From Spirochaetales bacterium (GTDB lineage: Bacteria; Spirochaetota; Spirochaetia; DSM-2461), in contig PDRU01000112.1 in NCBI GenBank assembly GCA_002748225.1, positions 1-10,182 of the forward strand: a DNA stretch of 10,182 nucleotides, given 5' to 3'. Of this stretch, positions 1 through 7,506 are shown in pieces. Position 1 is the stretch's first letter; each line of letters starts with the position of its first letter. Under the pieces are notes generated by a model. It did not search any database, had not been told where the DNA came from, and saw nothing but the letters and a program-made list of their open reading frames with translations. Both the position numbers and the translations under genes were made by a program.

Positions 1-2
1 AT

Positions 3-596
3 GAATCTGTTTCCGACGCAAGGGAACTGATGAAAATAGAAAAAATCCGCCGGCTGCCTGTTATTGATGACAAAGGTGCTCTTATCGGCATAGTAACGGA
101 GAAAGATATTCTTTATGCTTCGCCGTCCGCTGCCTCTACTCTGGATGTGTGGGAAATGACAACCCTTCTGGCACAGCTGAAGGTAAAGGATGTTATGACG
201 CCCAACCCTCTTTTTTGTTCTTCCGATACGCCGGTGGAGGACGCTGCGCGGATTTTATCGGATAACAAGATAGGCGGTCTTCCGGTTGTTGATGACGGTG
301 TTCTTACCGGTATTATTACTGAATCGGATCTGTTCCGCATTTTTATTGAGCTGTTTTCCAGCCAGGAGAAGGGCTTACGGCTGACCGTTCTTATTCCCGA
401 TGTTCACGGAGAACTGGCGTCTCTGGCCGCGGCTATTAGAGATGCCGGGGGCGATTTTATTTCTCTGGGCTTTGTCCGCGGGGATAAGCCGACCAACCGG
501 ATGGGTATAGCCAAGGTAGCCGGCCTTTCCGAAGAAGAGCTTCGGAAAACCGTGGAACCGCTGGTTCTGGAAATAAAGGAAATAAGGGAAGTTTAA
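3..596 (+). CDS. CBS-CBS-ACT domain regulatory protein (AcuB-like), 5' partial
   Basis: The reading frame is open to the left edge (codons from base 3 read ESVSDAREL before the first in-window ATG at 30), and those residues belong to the first CBS domain, so the ATG at 30 is internal and the true start lies outside. Two CBS domains are visible: the first ends at the LPVIDDKG...IGIVTEKDI block, the second runs from VKDVMTPNP through GGLPVVDDG...GIITESDLFRIF. A C-terminal ACT-like domain follows (from GLRLTVLIPD, about the last 70 residues). This order matches AcuB-type proteins; CBS pairs usually bind adenine nucleotides and ACT domains often bind amino acids, so a cytoplasmic ligand-sensing role is likely, but the target is unknown. 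The gene converges on azlD with a 9-bp gap and no recognisable terminator. Domain call is firm; specific function is not. Confidence 0.88.
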   Translation, partial: ESVSDARELMKIEKIRRLPVIDDKGALIGIVTEKDILYASPSAASTLDVWEMTTLLAQLKVKDVMTPNPLFCSSDTPVEDAARILSDNKIGGLPVVDDGVLTGIITESDLFRIFIELFSSQEKGLRLTVLIPDVHGELASLAAAIRDAGGDFISLGFVRGDKPTNRMGIAKVAGLSEEELRKTVEPLVLEIKEIREV

Positions 597-605
597 TCCG
601 GCTGA

Positions 606-923
606 TTACAGCGGCAGATTCAGCATTACCCAGGTAACCAGTACCGAGGCGCTTACCGGAACAATAAGATTTTTGGAAAAATGAGCGGTCAGGGCCGCGG
701 CTCCCAGTCCGCCCAGCGCCGCCCAGGGACGGCCTGTGGCTTCCAGCGCGTTCCAGGAACCGGGGAAGATCAGCGCGCCCAGAGCGGCTGTGGGCAGTAT
801 GGTTAGAAAACGGCGGATGCTTTGAGGAATTTTTTCGCTTTTGGCTATTAACCAGGGAAAGATCCGGATAAAAAAATTCACCAGCGCGCAAAGAGCTATA
901 ATGGTGAGTATGCTCCAGTTCAT
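606..923 (-). CDS. azlD: AzlD-family branched-chain amino acid exporter small subunit
   Basis: A 105-residue, very hydrophobic protein starting MNWSILTIIALCALV with about four membrane segments, the usual size and pattern of AzlD. The family works as the small partner of AzlC in exporting branched-chain amino acids or their analogues across the inner membrane. The start at 923 is chosen because it has a strong Shine-Dalgarno (GGGAGG five bases upstream) and forms an ATGA overlap with the azlC stop (920-922). A longer in-frame reading back to 1172 would run antiphase through azlC and is not credible. The residues RIFPWL near position 24-29 and the later FPGSW segment fit the family. Last gene of the avtA-azlC-azlD cluster. 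Confidence 0.88.
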   Translation of the reverse strand: MNWSILTIIALCALVNFFIRIFPWLIAKSEKIPQSIRRFLTILPTAALGALIFPGSWNALEATGRPWAALGGLGAAALTAHFSKNLIVPVSASVLVTWVMLNLPL

Positions 924-1618
924 TTTTCCTCCCGGGGAATAAGGGCCATTCCAATAATGGTTCCGCTGAGCATGGCAATAACAATGTTCCAGCCGGTTCC
1001 CAGCCCGGAGAAGGTTTCCAGGGCTGTGTTTATAAGAGCCGCGGCGGCGGCTGTAATAATCCAGGGCCATCCCTTTTTCAGATCCGGCAGCAGAAGCGCT
1101 ATGAAAAGCCCGTAGAGGCTGGAGACCATTGCCGCGCTCAGGCTTTCGGGCAGTATTTCTCCGAAAAACCATCCGCAGAGGGTTCCAAGGTTCCAGGCAA
1201 GCCAGGGAAACAGTTCCACCGCGGCCTGATACCGGGGCGGTACATTGCCCTTTTGAGACACGGTCAGTGCAAAGGTTTCGTCTGTAACTCCAAAGGCCAG
1301 AAGCGGCCTCTGAAAATACCGGCCGGTTTGAACTTTCCGGGCCACTGCCGCGCTCATAAATAAATAGCGGAGATTAAGAAGAAAGTTGGCAATCAGAATC
1401 TGCGGACCGGAAACGCCGGCCGCGATAAGGTTCAGAGCCATGAACTGCGCGGCGCCGGTATAGACAATAAAGCTGAACGCAAGAGATTCAACAACGTTAA
1501 GACCGGTGTTCCGGGCCAGGAGTCCAAAGGCTATGGAGGCTGAAAAATATCCCAGTATAACGGGAGATGAATCCCGAAACCCCCTTGAAAAACTCAGCGG
1601 CGGAGAGTCCGGTGTCAT
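920..1618 (-). CDS. azlC: AzlC-family branched-chain amino acid exporter large subunit
   Basis: A 232-residue polytopic membrane protein with the AzlC landmarks: GAAQF at residues 55-59, NLRYLF at 82-87 and GVTDETF at 110-116. In the family these lie in the conserved N-terminal half that forms the transport core. With AzlD it is expected to export branched-chain amino acids (BrnFE/AzlCD type). The start codon at 1616-1618 overlaps the avtA stop as ATGA and is preceded by a GGA-type Shine-Dalgarno inside the end of avtA (GGACGGAAA before ATG). Its own stop overlaps azlD the same way, so all three genes are translationally coupled. Length and motifs are normal. The exact substrate is inferred from the family and from the neighbouring valine transaminase. 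Confidence 0.9.
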   Translation of the reverse strand: MTPDSPPLSFSRGFRDSSPVILGYFSASIAFGLLARNTGLNVVESLAFSFIVYTGAAQFMALNLIAAGVSGPQILIANFLLNLRYLFMSAAVARKVQTGRYFQRPLLAFGVTDETFALTVSQKGNVPPRYQAAVELFPWLAWNLGTLCGWFFGEILPESLSAAMVSSLYGLFIALLLPDLKKGWPWIITAAAAALINTALETFSGLGTGWNIVIAMLSGTIIGMALIPREEK

Positions 1619-2883
1619 TTTCCGTCCAGAATAAGGCAGATTTCTTCAGCCATAATATTCATGGCTTCCCGGAATTCCTCCGGGCTGAGCGCGTATGAAA
1701 TTCGAAGACACTGCTGTGAGTGCTTCCATTCCTTTTCCAGTCCGAAAAAGAAATATTTACCGTTAATAACCAGTACGCCCCGTTTTTTCAGCCGTTCATA
1801 AAGAACCGTGGAACTGACGGGCAACTCGGGAAGCCACAGCCAGAGAAACAGCGAACCTTCACATTCGTGAATTCTGTAGGGGAAACGGCCGCCGACAGCT
1901 TTCTGTATGGATTCTATGGCCTGCCGCGAACGCTGGAAGTAGAAGGGGCGGACAATGCTGCGGGAAATGCGGAGAATTTCTCCCGAGTCCATAAGGGGCT
2001 GAACAATGGCCTGTCCTATATTTCCGGTTGACAGACTTATAATGGCGCTGCACGCGGTCAGCGCTTCAATAATTTCTTCTCTGGCCACGACAATGCCGGT
2101 TCTTACCGAAGGCAGACCCAGCTTGGAAAGACTCATGCTTAAAATAATATTTTTGTTCCACAGGGGTTTGTTTTCGGTAAAGATCATATTGGGAAAAGGC
2201 ATGCCGTAGGCGTTGTCAATAATGAAGGGAATGTTTTTTTCTTCCGCCAGCGCGGAAAGACCGGCTATTTCTTCGTCTGTCAGAACGTTCCCGGTAGGAT
2301 TGGTGGGCCGCGATACACAAAGCGCGCCGATGTCGGAAGAAATTTCCAGATTGCTGAAATCTACCCGGTACTTAAAAAAGTTTTCACGGGTCAGTTCTAT
2401 TTCGGCCGGCCAGGAGACAAGTGCTTCTTCCTCTATTGTTTGATTGGCATAGCCTATGTACTCGGGACAAAGGGGAAAGAGAATTTTTTTAACGGCCCGG
2501 CTGTCTTTTCCCGCGGTTTTGCCGGAAAAGAGGTTAAACAGATAAAAGAACGCGGTTTGACTGCTGTTGGTTACGGCAATGTTTTTTTCTGTAAGGTTCC
2601 AGCCGAATTCCCTGTTTAACAGTCCGGCAACAGAATGAAGAAAGTCAATTTTTCCGCGGGGCGTACTGTAGTTGGCCAGTATTTCGTCCAGTTCCTGCCC
2701 GTTGCTTAAAATTTCCTGGATTCGTTTTCTCCAGAGTTCGTTCATTTCCGGAATATGGGCAGGATTCCCCCCTCCAAGCATGTGCACGGATCTGTCTCCG
2801 GCCATGGCCAGGCCCATATCGTCCATTAGTTCAAGAATGCCGCTTTTTCGGGAAAAACGGCGCGCAAATTGAGTATCTGTCAT
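1615..2883 (-). CDS. avtA: Valine-pyruvate transaminase (AvtA)
   Basis: A 422-residue PLP-dependent aminotransferase of fold type I that resembles E. coli AvtA along its whole length (E. coli protein about 417 residues). Conserved stretches seen here include MLGGGNPAHIPEM (35-47), NSSQTAFFYLFNLFSG (106-121), FPLCPEYIGYA (136-146), SRPTNPTGNV (191-200), IDNAYGMPFP (222-231) and SLSKLGLP (251-258). Lys254 is the expected Schiff-base lysine, Asp223 the pyridine-nitrogen contact, Asn195 and Tyr226 the ring contacts, and Arg261 a phosphate contact. The enzyme interconverts valine and pyruvate with 2-oxoisovalerate and alanine in the cytoplasm. Start at 2883 is supported by GGAG about seven bases upstream. 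It lies 79 bp downstream of the LacI-family gene on the same strand; no clear terminator or strong promoter is visible in that gap, so readthrough from the TRAP operon is possible. It heads the coupled avtA-azlC-azlD cluster. Confidence 0.93.
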   Translation of the reverse strand: MTDTQFARRFSRKSGILELMDDMGLAMAGDRSVHMLGGGNPAHIPEMNELWRKRIQEILSNGQELDEILANYSTPRGKIDFLHSVAGLLNREFGWNLTEKNIAVTNSSQTAFFYLFNLFSGKTAGKDSRAVKKILFPLCPEYIGYANQTIEEEALVSWPAEIELTRENFFKYRVDFSNLEISSDIGALCVSRPTNPTGNVLTDEEIAGLSALAEEKNIPFIIDNAYGMPFPNMIFTENKPLWNKNIILSMSLSKLGLPSVRTGIVVAREEIIEALTACSAIISLSTGNIGQAIVQPLMDSGEILRISRSIVRPFYFQRSRQAIESIQKAVGGRFPYRIHECEGSLFLWLWLPELPVSSTVLYERLKKRGVLVINGKYFFFGLEKEWKHSQQCLRISYALSPEEFREAMNIMAEEICLILDGK

Positions 2884-2962
2884 AGGAGTCTCCGTTTGTC
2901 AGATTAGCCCGGGACGCGGTTTCGTGCAAAGGGTTTTGTAACAATTATCAGGTGTATATGAA

Positions 2963-4024
2963 TTATTTTTTCATTGTTGATCCGCGTAAGACAAGTTTAA
3001 CATCCAGTTCCTTGTTCTTAACAGAAGAGCCTTCAATAAGAAGATTCATGCCCCGGACGGTCTCCTGCCCCAGGGCAAACATGTCATAATGGACGGTTGT
3101 CAGCGCGGGAGAGAACAGGGCGCTGGTTGGTAAATTGCCGAAACCAATAACAGAAACATCTCCGGGAACTTCTATTCCCTGCTGTGCCAGACAGCGGACG
3201 GCGCCCCCTGCCACCGTGTCGGATGCCGTAACAACAGCATCAAAATCCACACATCGGGAAAGAAGCTCCAGTGTTGCTTCCGCGCCGGTGTTGCTTCCGT
3301 ATCCGCAAATAACCATAAGTTCGGGATCGTATTCCAGATTTGCTTCGTGGAGAGCGTCCAGGTATCCGCGGAAACGATCCAGGCTCAAATATACACCCGA
3401 ACCGGGAGAGTCCAGTATGTCCAGTATGGATTCAGGCGTACAGATTTTTTCCCAGAAGCTGGCAAAAAACGCAATGCGGCGGTGTCCAAGAGACAGAAGA
3501 TAACTGGTAGAGAGGTATCCGCCCTTGCGGGTATTTTGATACATGTGGACAAAACCGGGATAAACAGAGGGGTTGCGGGCCGCAATAATAACCGGCATGT
3601 TCCGGAACGCGTTTGTTTCAACAAAATTGCCGCCTGTTGCTACAGGTGTGTATATAAGGCCGTCAATAAGGCTCCGGGAGAACTGGTGAATTAATTGATT
3701 TTCTATTTCTTTTTTGCCCTGGCTGGAGGCCACCATAATGGTTTTACCGTGTTTCAGGGCCTCACGGGTGGCTCCTTCTATAAGAGTGGAGAAGTAGGCG
3801 TCCTGCAGCTGGGGAAGGATCATTCCAATTATACCGCTTTGACTTCCCCGTACAGCTCTGGCGGCAGAATTGGGTTTATACTCCAGTTTTTCTGCCGCTT
3901 CCTTCACCCGGTCTACCAGTTCCGGGCGTATTTTTTTTCCGTTGATAAACCGGGATACGGTGGCAACGGAAACCTTGGCCAGTTCTGCCACATCTTCCAG
4001 GGTGGCAATGTTTCTCTTTTTCAT
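2963..4024 (-). CDS. LacI/GalR-family transcriptional regulator
   Basis: A 353-residue one-component regulator. The N-terminal helix-turn-helix spans about residues 7-32 (ATLEDVAELAKVSVATVSRF, recognition helix with the VATVSR motif common to CcpA/PurR-type members). The hinge segment PNSAARAVRG (51-60) follows, carrying Val58 where most members have the leucine that wedges into the central CG step. A periplasmic-binding-protein-like effector domain starts at GIIGMILPQLQDAYF and ends near GSTMKK. The start forms an ATGA overlap with the stop of the TRAP permease and has no clear Shine-Dalgarno, so translation probably depends on coupling. As the last gene of the TRAP operon it is probably autoregulatory. 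The two GAAAACGTTTTC palindromes upstream of the operon match what this recognition helix class binds, making them its most likely operators. The effector is unknown; it may be the transported ligand. Confidence 0.93.
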   Translation of the reverse strand: MKKRNIATLEDVAELAKVSVATVSRFINGKKIRPELVDRVKEAAEKLEYKPNSAARAVRGSQSGIIGMILPQLQDAYFSTLIEGATREALKHGKTIMVASSQGKKEIENQLIHQFSRSLIDGLIYTPVATGGNFVETNAFRNMPVIIAARNPSVYPGFVHMYQNTRKGGYLSTSYLLSLGHRRIAFFASFWEKICTPESILDILDSPGSGVYLSLDRFRGYLDALHEANLEYDPELMVICGYGSNTGAEATLELLSRCVDFDAVVTASDTVAGGAVRCLAQQGIEVPGDVSVIGFGNLPTSALFSPALTTVHYDMFALGQETVRGMNLLIEGSSVKNKELDVKLVLRGSTMKK

Positions 4025-5898
4025 GAGGATACGGTCATTGCCGGTTTTTTCTGACGGAAAAAGCGGTGTAAAGCAAAGCTGATCAGAAAAAATCCCGCCC
4101 CTATTAAGCCGGACATAAGGCGGGGGAAAATAAGGAATATCGCCGCGGTGCCCAGAGGAAGGCGGATAAAGAACGGCAATTCTCTTTTGAAAAACCAGCC
4201 TTCAAGCGACGCTGCCAGAAGCAGAATTCCGGCAACCGCTTTTACCAGGTTGAAGAGAATCATATACCATTGTCCCACAAGAATGAGGGATGGTCCGTAA
4301 ACAAACATAAAAGGCACAAGAAAACCCGCAATGCCTATCTGGAAGGCCCTGAATCCGGTTTTCATGCTGTTGGAGCCTGAAATACCTGCTGCCGCGTAGG
4401 CGGATATGGCAACCGGCGGCGTAATGAAGGAGATAATGGCGAAGTAGAGAATAAACAGATGCGCGGCCATTAACTCCACACCCATGGATACAAGTGCCGG
4501 TACGGCCAGCACAGAGGTAATAATATAAGCGGCTGTTGTCGGAAGGCCCATGCCCAGAATAATACAGGCCAGCATGGTTAACAGCAGCGCCGGAAAAAGA
4601 TGTCCGCCGGAAAGACTTATAACAAGCTGGGTAAAGCGCACCCCCAGTCCGGTCAGTGAAACAATACCGATAACAATACCGGCGGAAGCACAGGCCATTG
4701 CAATGGGAACCGCAATTTTGGCGCCGTGAATTAAGGCTTCAGCAAGTTCTTTGAACAGAAAGCGTTTTTCCCTGAAAAAGGTCCAGATAAAACTGACGCC
4801 AATCAGAATAAAAATGGTAAAAAGGCCCGAACGCATGGGGGAGTACATTCGGATAAACAGGAAATAAATAAGGGCCAGAAGAGGAATGGCAACGTAGTAG
4901 CCTTCTCTTAAAAGTTTTCCCACTTTTGGAAGTTCCTTTTTATCAACACCTTTCAGTCCTTTTTTGCTGGCTTCAAAATGAACCATGAAACTGACGGAAA
5001 GAAAATACAGAACGGCCGGTATGGCCGCGGCCAGGGCAACCTGATAGTAGGGAATACCCAGCATATCGGCCATGACAAAAGCCGAAGCACCCATAACCGG
5101 CGGCATAATCTGCCCGCCGGTAGAGGCAACCGCTTCCACGGCTCCGGCATATTCGGAAGAGTATCCGGTTTTTTTCATTAACGGTATGGTGAAAGCGCCG
5201 GTTGTAACCACATTACTTACCGAAGAACCGGAGATACTGCCCATAAACCCGCTGGCAATAACCGCCGTCTGGGCCGGGCCGCCTTTCCGGTGTCCGGTCA
5301 GGGCATAGGAAATATTGATGAAAAAATTCCCGGCGCCCAGTTTGTCCAGCATGCTGCCGAACAGAATGAAAATAATAACAAAGGTGGAGGAGACCGCAAT
5401 TGGAATTCCAAAAACACCCTGGGTTGTCCACACCAGATTGTCGATCAGACGCCAGATGGAGTATCCCTTATGGGCAATAACAGACGGCATGTAGCGGCCG
5501 AAAACGGCATAGGCAATAAAGGCCAGAGCGACAATGACAATGGGCATGCCGACCGTTCTGCGGGTTCCTTCCAGAATCATTATTACAATAATCAGCCCCA
5601 GTATCTGTTCAAAGCGGTCGGGGCCCATAATTCCGCGGTTTAATATCTGGTCGGGACTCAGGCGGAACAAAAATATCAGGGCCGCGGCGGTTACGGCGGC
5701 AAAAAGAAGAATTTCATGCCATACCGGCGCTTTGTTTTTATGAACAACCATGGCCAGGGCCAGCAGGGCGAACAGGTGTATTCCGCCCTGAAGGATGGGG
5801 GTGAGAACGCCGAAAAGGGCGGTGTACAAGTGAAAAAAGGAAAAGGCCAGACATACGGCCAGAATAACAACAGTCATTACCGAATTTTTTTGTTTCAT
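4021..5898 (-). CDS. Fused TRAP transporter permease (DctQM type, TAXI system)
   Basis: A 625-residue polytopic membrane protein in which the small (DctQ, about four segments) and large (DctM, about twelve segments) TRAP permease subunits are one chain, the normal arrangement in TAXI-type TRAP systems. Signature segments of the large subunit are GSISGSSVSNVVTTGAF at about 220-236 with PLMKKTGY after it, GGQIMPPVMGA (261-271), and the second internal-repeat counterpart GMGLPTTAAYI (449-459) followed by FITPPVA (491-497). TRAP permeases take up organic acids or amino acids using an ion gradient, with substrate delivered by a periplasmic binding protein. Start at 5898 has AAGGG about eight bases upstream and lies 9 bp after the DUF1850-like gene. 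The stop overlaps the regulator start (ATGA). Length is typical and the frame is intact. Ligand cannot be assigned from sequence. Confidence 0.95.
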   Translation of the reverse strand: MKQKNSVMTVVILAVCLAFSFFHLYTALFGVLTPILQGGIHLFALLALAMVVHKNKAPVWHEILLFAAVTAAALIFLFRLSPDQILNRGIMGPDRFEQILGLIIVIMILEGTRRTVGMPIVIVALAFIAYAVFGRYMPSVIAHKGYSIWRLIDNLVWTTQGVFGIPIAVSSTFVIIFILFGSMLDKLGAGNFFINISYALTGHRKGGPAQTAVIASGFMGSISGSSVSNVVTTGAFTIPLMKKTGYSSEYAGAVEAVASTGGQIMPPVMGASAFVMADMLGIPYYQVALAAAIPAVLYFLSVSFMVHFEASKKGLKGVDKKELPKVGKLLREGYYVAIPLLALIYFLFIRMYSPMRSGLFTIFILIGVSFIWTFFREKRFLFKELAEALIHGAKIAVPIAMACASAGIVIGIVSLTGLGVRFTQLVISLSGGHLFPALLLTMLACIILGMGLPTTAAYIITSVLAVPALVSMGVELMAAHLFILYFAIISFITPPVAISAYAAAGISGSNSMKTGFRAFQIGIAGFLVPFMFVYGPSLILVGQWYMILFNLVKAVAGILLLAASLEGWFFKRELPFFIRLPLGTAAIFLIFPRLMSGLIGAGFFLISFALHRFFRQKKPAMTVSS

Positions 5899-5907
5899 AA
5901 GCAGCCC

Positions 5908-6396
5908 TTATTGCGTAACCCGGAGAATAAGAAGATTTCCCGGTTCTCCCAAATCCGGAAAAGAAAAAGATGTTTCCGAATTTTTCATGGTGATTTTCAT
6001 TTCCTGTTTGATGATGTAGCCAATGCGGTATTTTATTTCCGGATAGCCCTCATGATTCCGTATATATACGCAGTTGCGGTTTTCTTTTTTTTCATGTTCA
6101 GCATCGGGGTAGCGGCTTCCGTGGAAGTCGTATGAGTCGGTGTCGTACACCATCTGAACCGGAACAATCCGGCAGTTTTCCAGAATAAAAGACTCTTCAA
6201 TAAAGCCGCGGTCGTAAGACTGCTGATAACAATATTGAATTTTCCTGACATCTTCTGCCGGAAGTTTTAATACCGTTTTACGGCGCGCCGCATTGTAGAT
6301 GGTCAGAAACCTGTGCGGCGCGCCTGCTGTAAACAGCAGCAGGGAAAAAACAGCAAGGAGCGTTATACGCCCGGCTGTTTTTTTCCTGTTAATCAA
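5908..6396 (-). CDS. DUF1850-like small exported protein of TAXI-TRAP operon
   Basis: A protein of about 162 residues lying between the binding protein and the permease, the position where DUF1850 proteins are commonly found in TAXI-TRAP operons. It has one N-terminal hydrophobic segment (ITLLAVFSLLLFTAG), then a small, probably extracytoplasmic domain. The block YQQSYDRGFIEESF and the later DTDSYDFHGSRYP resemble the family's tyrosine-x-x-serine...glutamate and serine-tyrosine-glycine-like blocks, although the usual histidine before the serine is glutamine here. The start is uncertain. No ATG fits: the in-frame ATG at 6489 would overlap the binding-protein gene by about 100 bp. TTG at 6394-6396 (8-bp overlap) or GTG at 6403-6405 are the credible starts; neither has a clear Shine-Dalgarno, suggesting coupling to the upstream gene. 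Function of the family is unknown. Family assignment rests on weak motif similarity plus context. Confidence 0.72.
   Translation of the reverse strand: MINRKKTAGRITLLAVFSLLLFTAGAPHRFLTIYNAARRKTVLKLPAEDVRKIQYCYQQSYDRGFIEESFILENCRIVPVQMVYDTDSYDFHGSRYPDAEHEKKENRNCVYIRNHEGYPEIKYRIGYIIKQEMKITMKNSETSFSFPDLGEPGNLLILRVTQ
6282..6324 (-). repeat. 11-bp GC-rich inverted repeat (potential mRNA hairpin)
   Basis: GGCGCGCCGCA at 6282-6292 is the exact reverse complement of TGCGGCGCGCC at 6314-6324, leaving a 21-base loop. It lies inside the 5' part of the DUF1850-like gene, about 65 bases past the binding-protein stop codon in the direction of transcription, and each arm contains the self-complementary GGCGCGCC octamer. 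It is not followed by a U-tract, so it is not a standard terminator. Seen directly in the sequence; any role in RNA stability is inference. Confidence 0.7.
6324..6339 (-). repeat. CTGCTG-TTTA-CAGCAG short hairpin
   Basis: On the transcribed strand this reads CTGCTGTTTACAGCAG, a 6-7 bp perfect stem with a very tight loop. It directly abuts the larger GGCGCGCC inverted repeat, so the two would stack as tandem hairpins about 50 bases beyond the stop codon of the binding-protein gene. Seen directly; function unproven. Confidence 0.55.
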
Positions 6397-7369
6397 CGGG
6401 GGCACATTTTGCCGGAATGGCCAGCCCTGCTTCTTCGTAGTATTTTGCCGCGCCCTTGTGCAGGGGTATGGCCAGGCTGGAACAGGCATCGTTGAACTGG
6501 GTGTAGCGTGTTACGGCCGCATGAACATTTATCCAGCCGTCTGTGTTTTCCCAAATGGTTTTTATGGCCTGGTACACCAGTTCTTCCGGCATGTTTTTTG
6601 TTGTGTACATAACAACGCGTGTTGTGGGTGTTGTTACTTTATAATCCACACCTTTGTATGTTCCTTCCGGAATAGTCTGTCTGGTGTAATAAGGGTGTTC
6701 TTTAAAGAAGCCGTCGTCAGCAACGGGAATCATTTTGATGTCGAAGGTGGAGGTTAGATCCAGCAGAGCCGCGGATTTCAGGGGATGAGTACAGATAAAA
6801 CCATCCAGAATGCCGTCTTTAAGGGCGCTGACCATTTCTGAGTCGGAAATGAATTCCGGAGTAATGGAATTGTAATCCAGTCCGTAATAGGCCAGAATTC
6901 TTTTGGCTGCCGCTTCACCGCCGCTTCCCGCCTGACCGACGCCAATCCGTTTTCCCGCAAAGTCGGCCACGGAATTTAAATCAGAATCAGCCGGAACAAA
7001 AATCTGGACCCAGCCGACAACGGTTCCGAAAAGGGAGCGGATATCCTTAAACTGTTTTCCTTCATAGGCGCCCTTGCCGATGTACGCGTGGTAGGCTACT
7101 TCATTCTGACTGATGCCCCATTCAACATTTCCCTGCATCAGGTTCCGGACATTTTCCAGCGAGGCTCCGGAGGATTCCGCCGAAACCGTTACACCGTCCA
7201 GGTTGGCATTCAGAACTTCCGCCATTGCCACACCCATTGGGTAAAGTGCTCCGGCGGTGCCCGCGGTGGCAATGGAGAAGGCATTCAGCTGTTCCTGCTG
7301 TCCTCCGGCCCATACGCCTGCCGCCAGAGCCGTTATTAATAAAACGGCAAGAATAGTTCTTTTTTTCAT
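6389..7369 (-). CDS. TAXI-family TRAP transporter periplasmic binding protein
   Basis: A 326-residue exported protein. The signal peptide is MKKRTILAVLLITALAAGVWA with predicted cleavage before GGQQE; there is no lipobox cysteine, so it should be soluble in the periplasm. The mature part has TAXI-family landmarks: FSIATAGTAGALYPMG (31-46), SAESSGASLENVRNLMQG (63-80) and WGISQNEVAYHAY (84-96), where ligand-contacting residues usually lie. It captures a small organic solute and passes it to the fused permease encoded downstream. The start at 7369 is chosen because it is preceded by GGGAG at good spacing and begins a textbook signal peptide. The frame stays open back to 7513, but that stretch contains the promoter and operator and would place 48 non-secretory residues first. 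First gene of the operon, so it should be the most highly expressed, as expected of a binding protein. Ligand unknown; family members often bind glutamate or other carboxylates. Confidence 0.93.
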   Translation of the reverse strand: MKKRTILAVLLITALAAGVWAGGQQEQLNAFSIATAGTAGALYPMGVAMAEVLNANLDGVTVSAESSGASLENVRNLMQGNVEWGISQNEVAYHAYIGKGAYEGKQFKDIRSLFGTVVGWVQIFVPADSDLNSVADFAGKRIGVGQAGSGGEAAAKRILAYYGLDYNSITPEFISDSEMVSALKDGILDGFICTHPLKSAALLDLTSTFDIKMIPVADDGFFKEHPYYTRQTIPEGTYKGVDYKVTTPTTRVVMYTTKNMPEELVYQAIKTIWENTDGWINVHAAVTRYTQFNDACSSLAIPLHKGAAKYYEEAGLAIPAKCAPVD

Positions 7370-7403
7370 AGCTTTCTCCCTTTTTTGTTTAGCAGCATTA
7401 ACG

Positions 7404-7418
7404 CTGAAAACGTTTTCT
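7404..7418. promoter_or_regulatory. LacI-type operator O1 (TRAP operon side)
   Basis: CTGAAAACGTTTTCT, with a perfect 12-bp palindrome GAAAACGTTTTC at 7406-7417 and a central CG, the hallmark of LacI/GalR-family operators (compare the cre-type consensus TGWAANCGNTNWCA). It overlaps the predicted transcription start of the TRAP operon promoter, a position expected to block initiation. The nearest candidate binder is the LacI-family protein encoded in the same operon. Confidence 0.82.
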
Positions 7419-7424
7419 GAAAAT

Positions 7425-7455
7425 ATAATAGCAGTATGGCTGTTGGTCTTGTCAA
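7425..7455 (-). promoter_or_regulatory. Predicted promoter of the TRAP operon
   Basis: On the minus strand, TTGACA (7450-7455, perfect -35) is followed after 19 bases by TATTAT (7425-7430), which carries an upstream TGC giving an extended -10 (TGCTATTAT). The spacer is two bases longer than ideal, which the extended -10 may offset. Initiation would fall near 7418, inside operator O1 and about 50 bases before the binding-protein start codon. Confidence 0.6.
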
Positions 7456-7506
7456 ATGTTTTTTTCCTGTTTTCAAATGAAAGGGGGCCGATAAAAAAGG
7501 TTTTAA

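Noticed and set aside
457..984. Long minus-strand open frame of 175 codons
   Set aside because: It overlaps the CBS-ACT gene and azlD in a shadow frame and has no recognisable domain or start context.
924..1172. Upstream in-frame extension of azlD
   Set aside because: It lies entirely over azlC in another frame and has no family similarity; the ATG at 923 has a strong GGGAGG and an ATGA overlap.
2884..2962. Separate promoter for avtA
   Set aside because: Best candidate on the minus strand (TTGCAC, 17-bp spacer, TAATCT) matches only half of the consensus positions, too weak to annotate.
6397..6489. ATG at 6489 as the start of the DUF1850-like gene
   Set aside because: It would overlap the binding-protein coding sequence by about 100 bases and add a proline/arginine-rich stretch ahead of the membrane segment.
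7182..7193. GAAACCGTTACA inside the binding-protein gene as a third operator
   Set aside because: Only one half matches the palindrome and the sequence is explained by coding.
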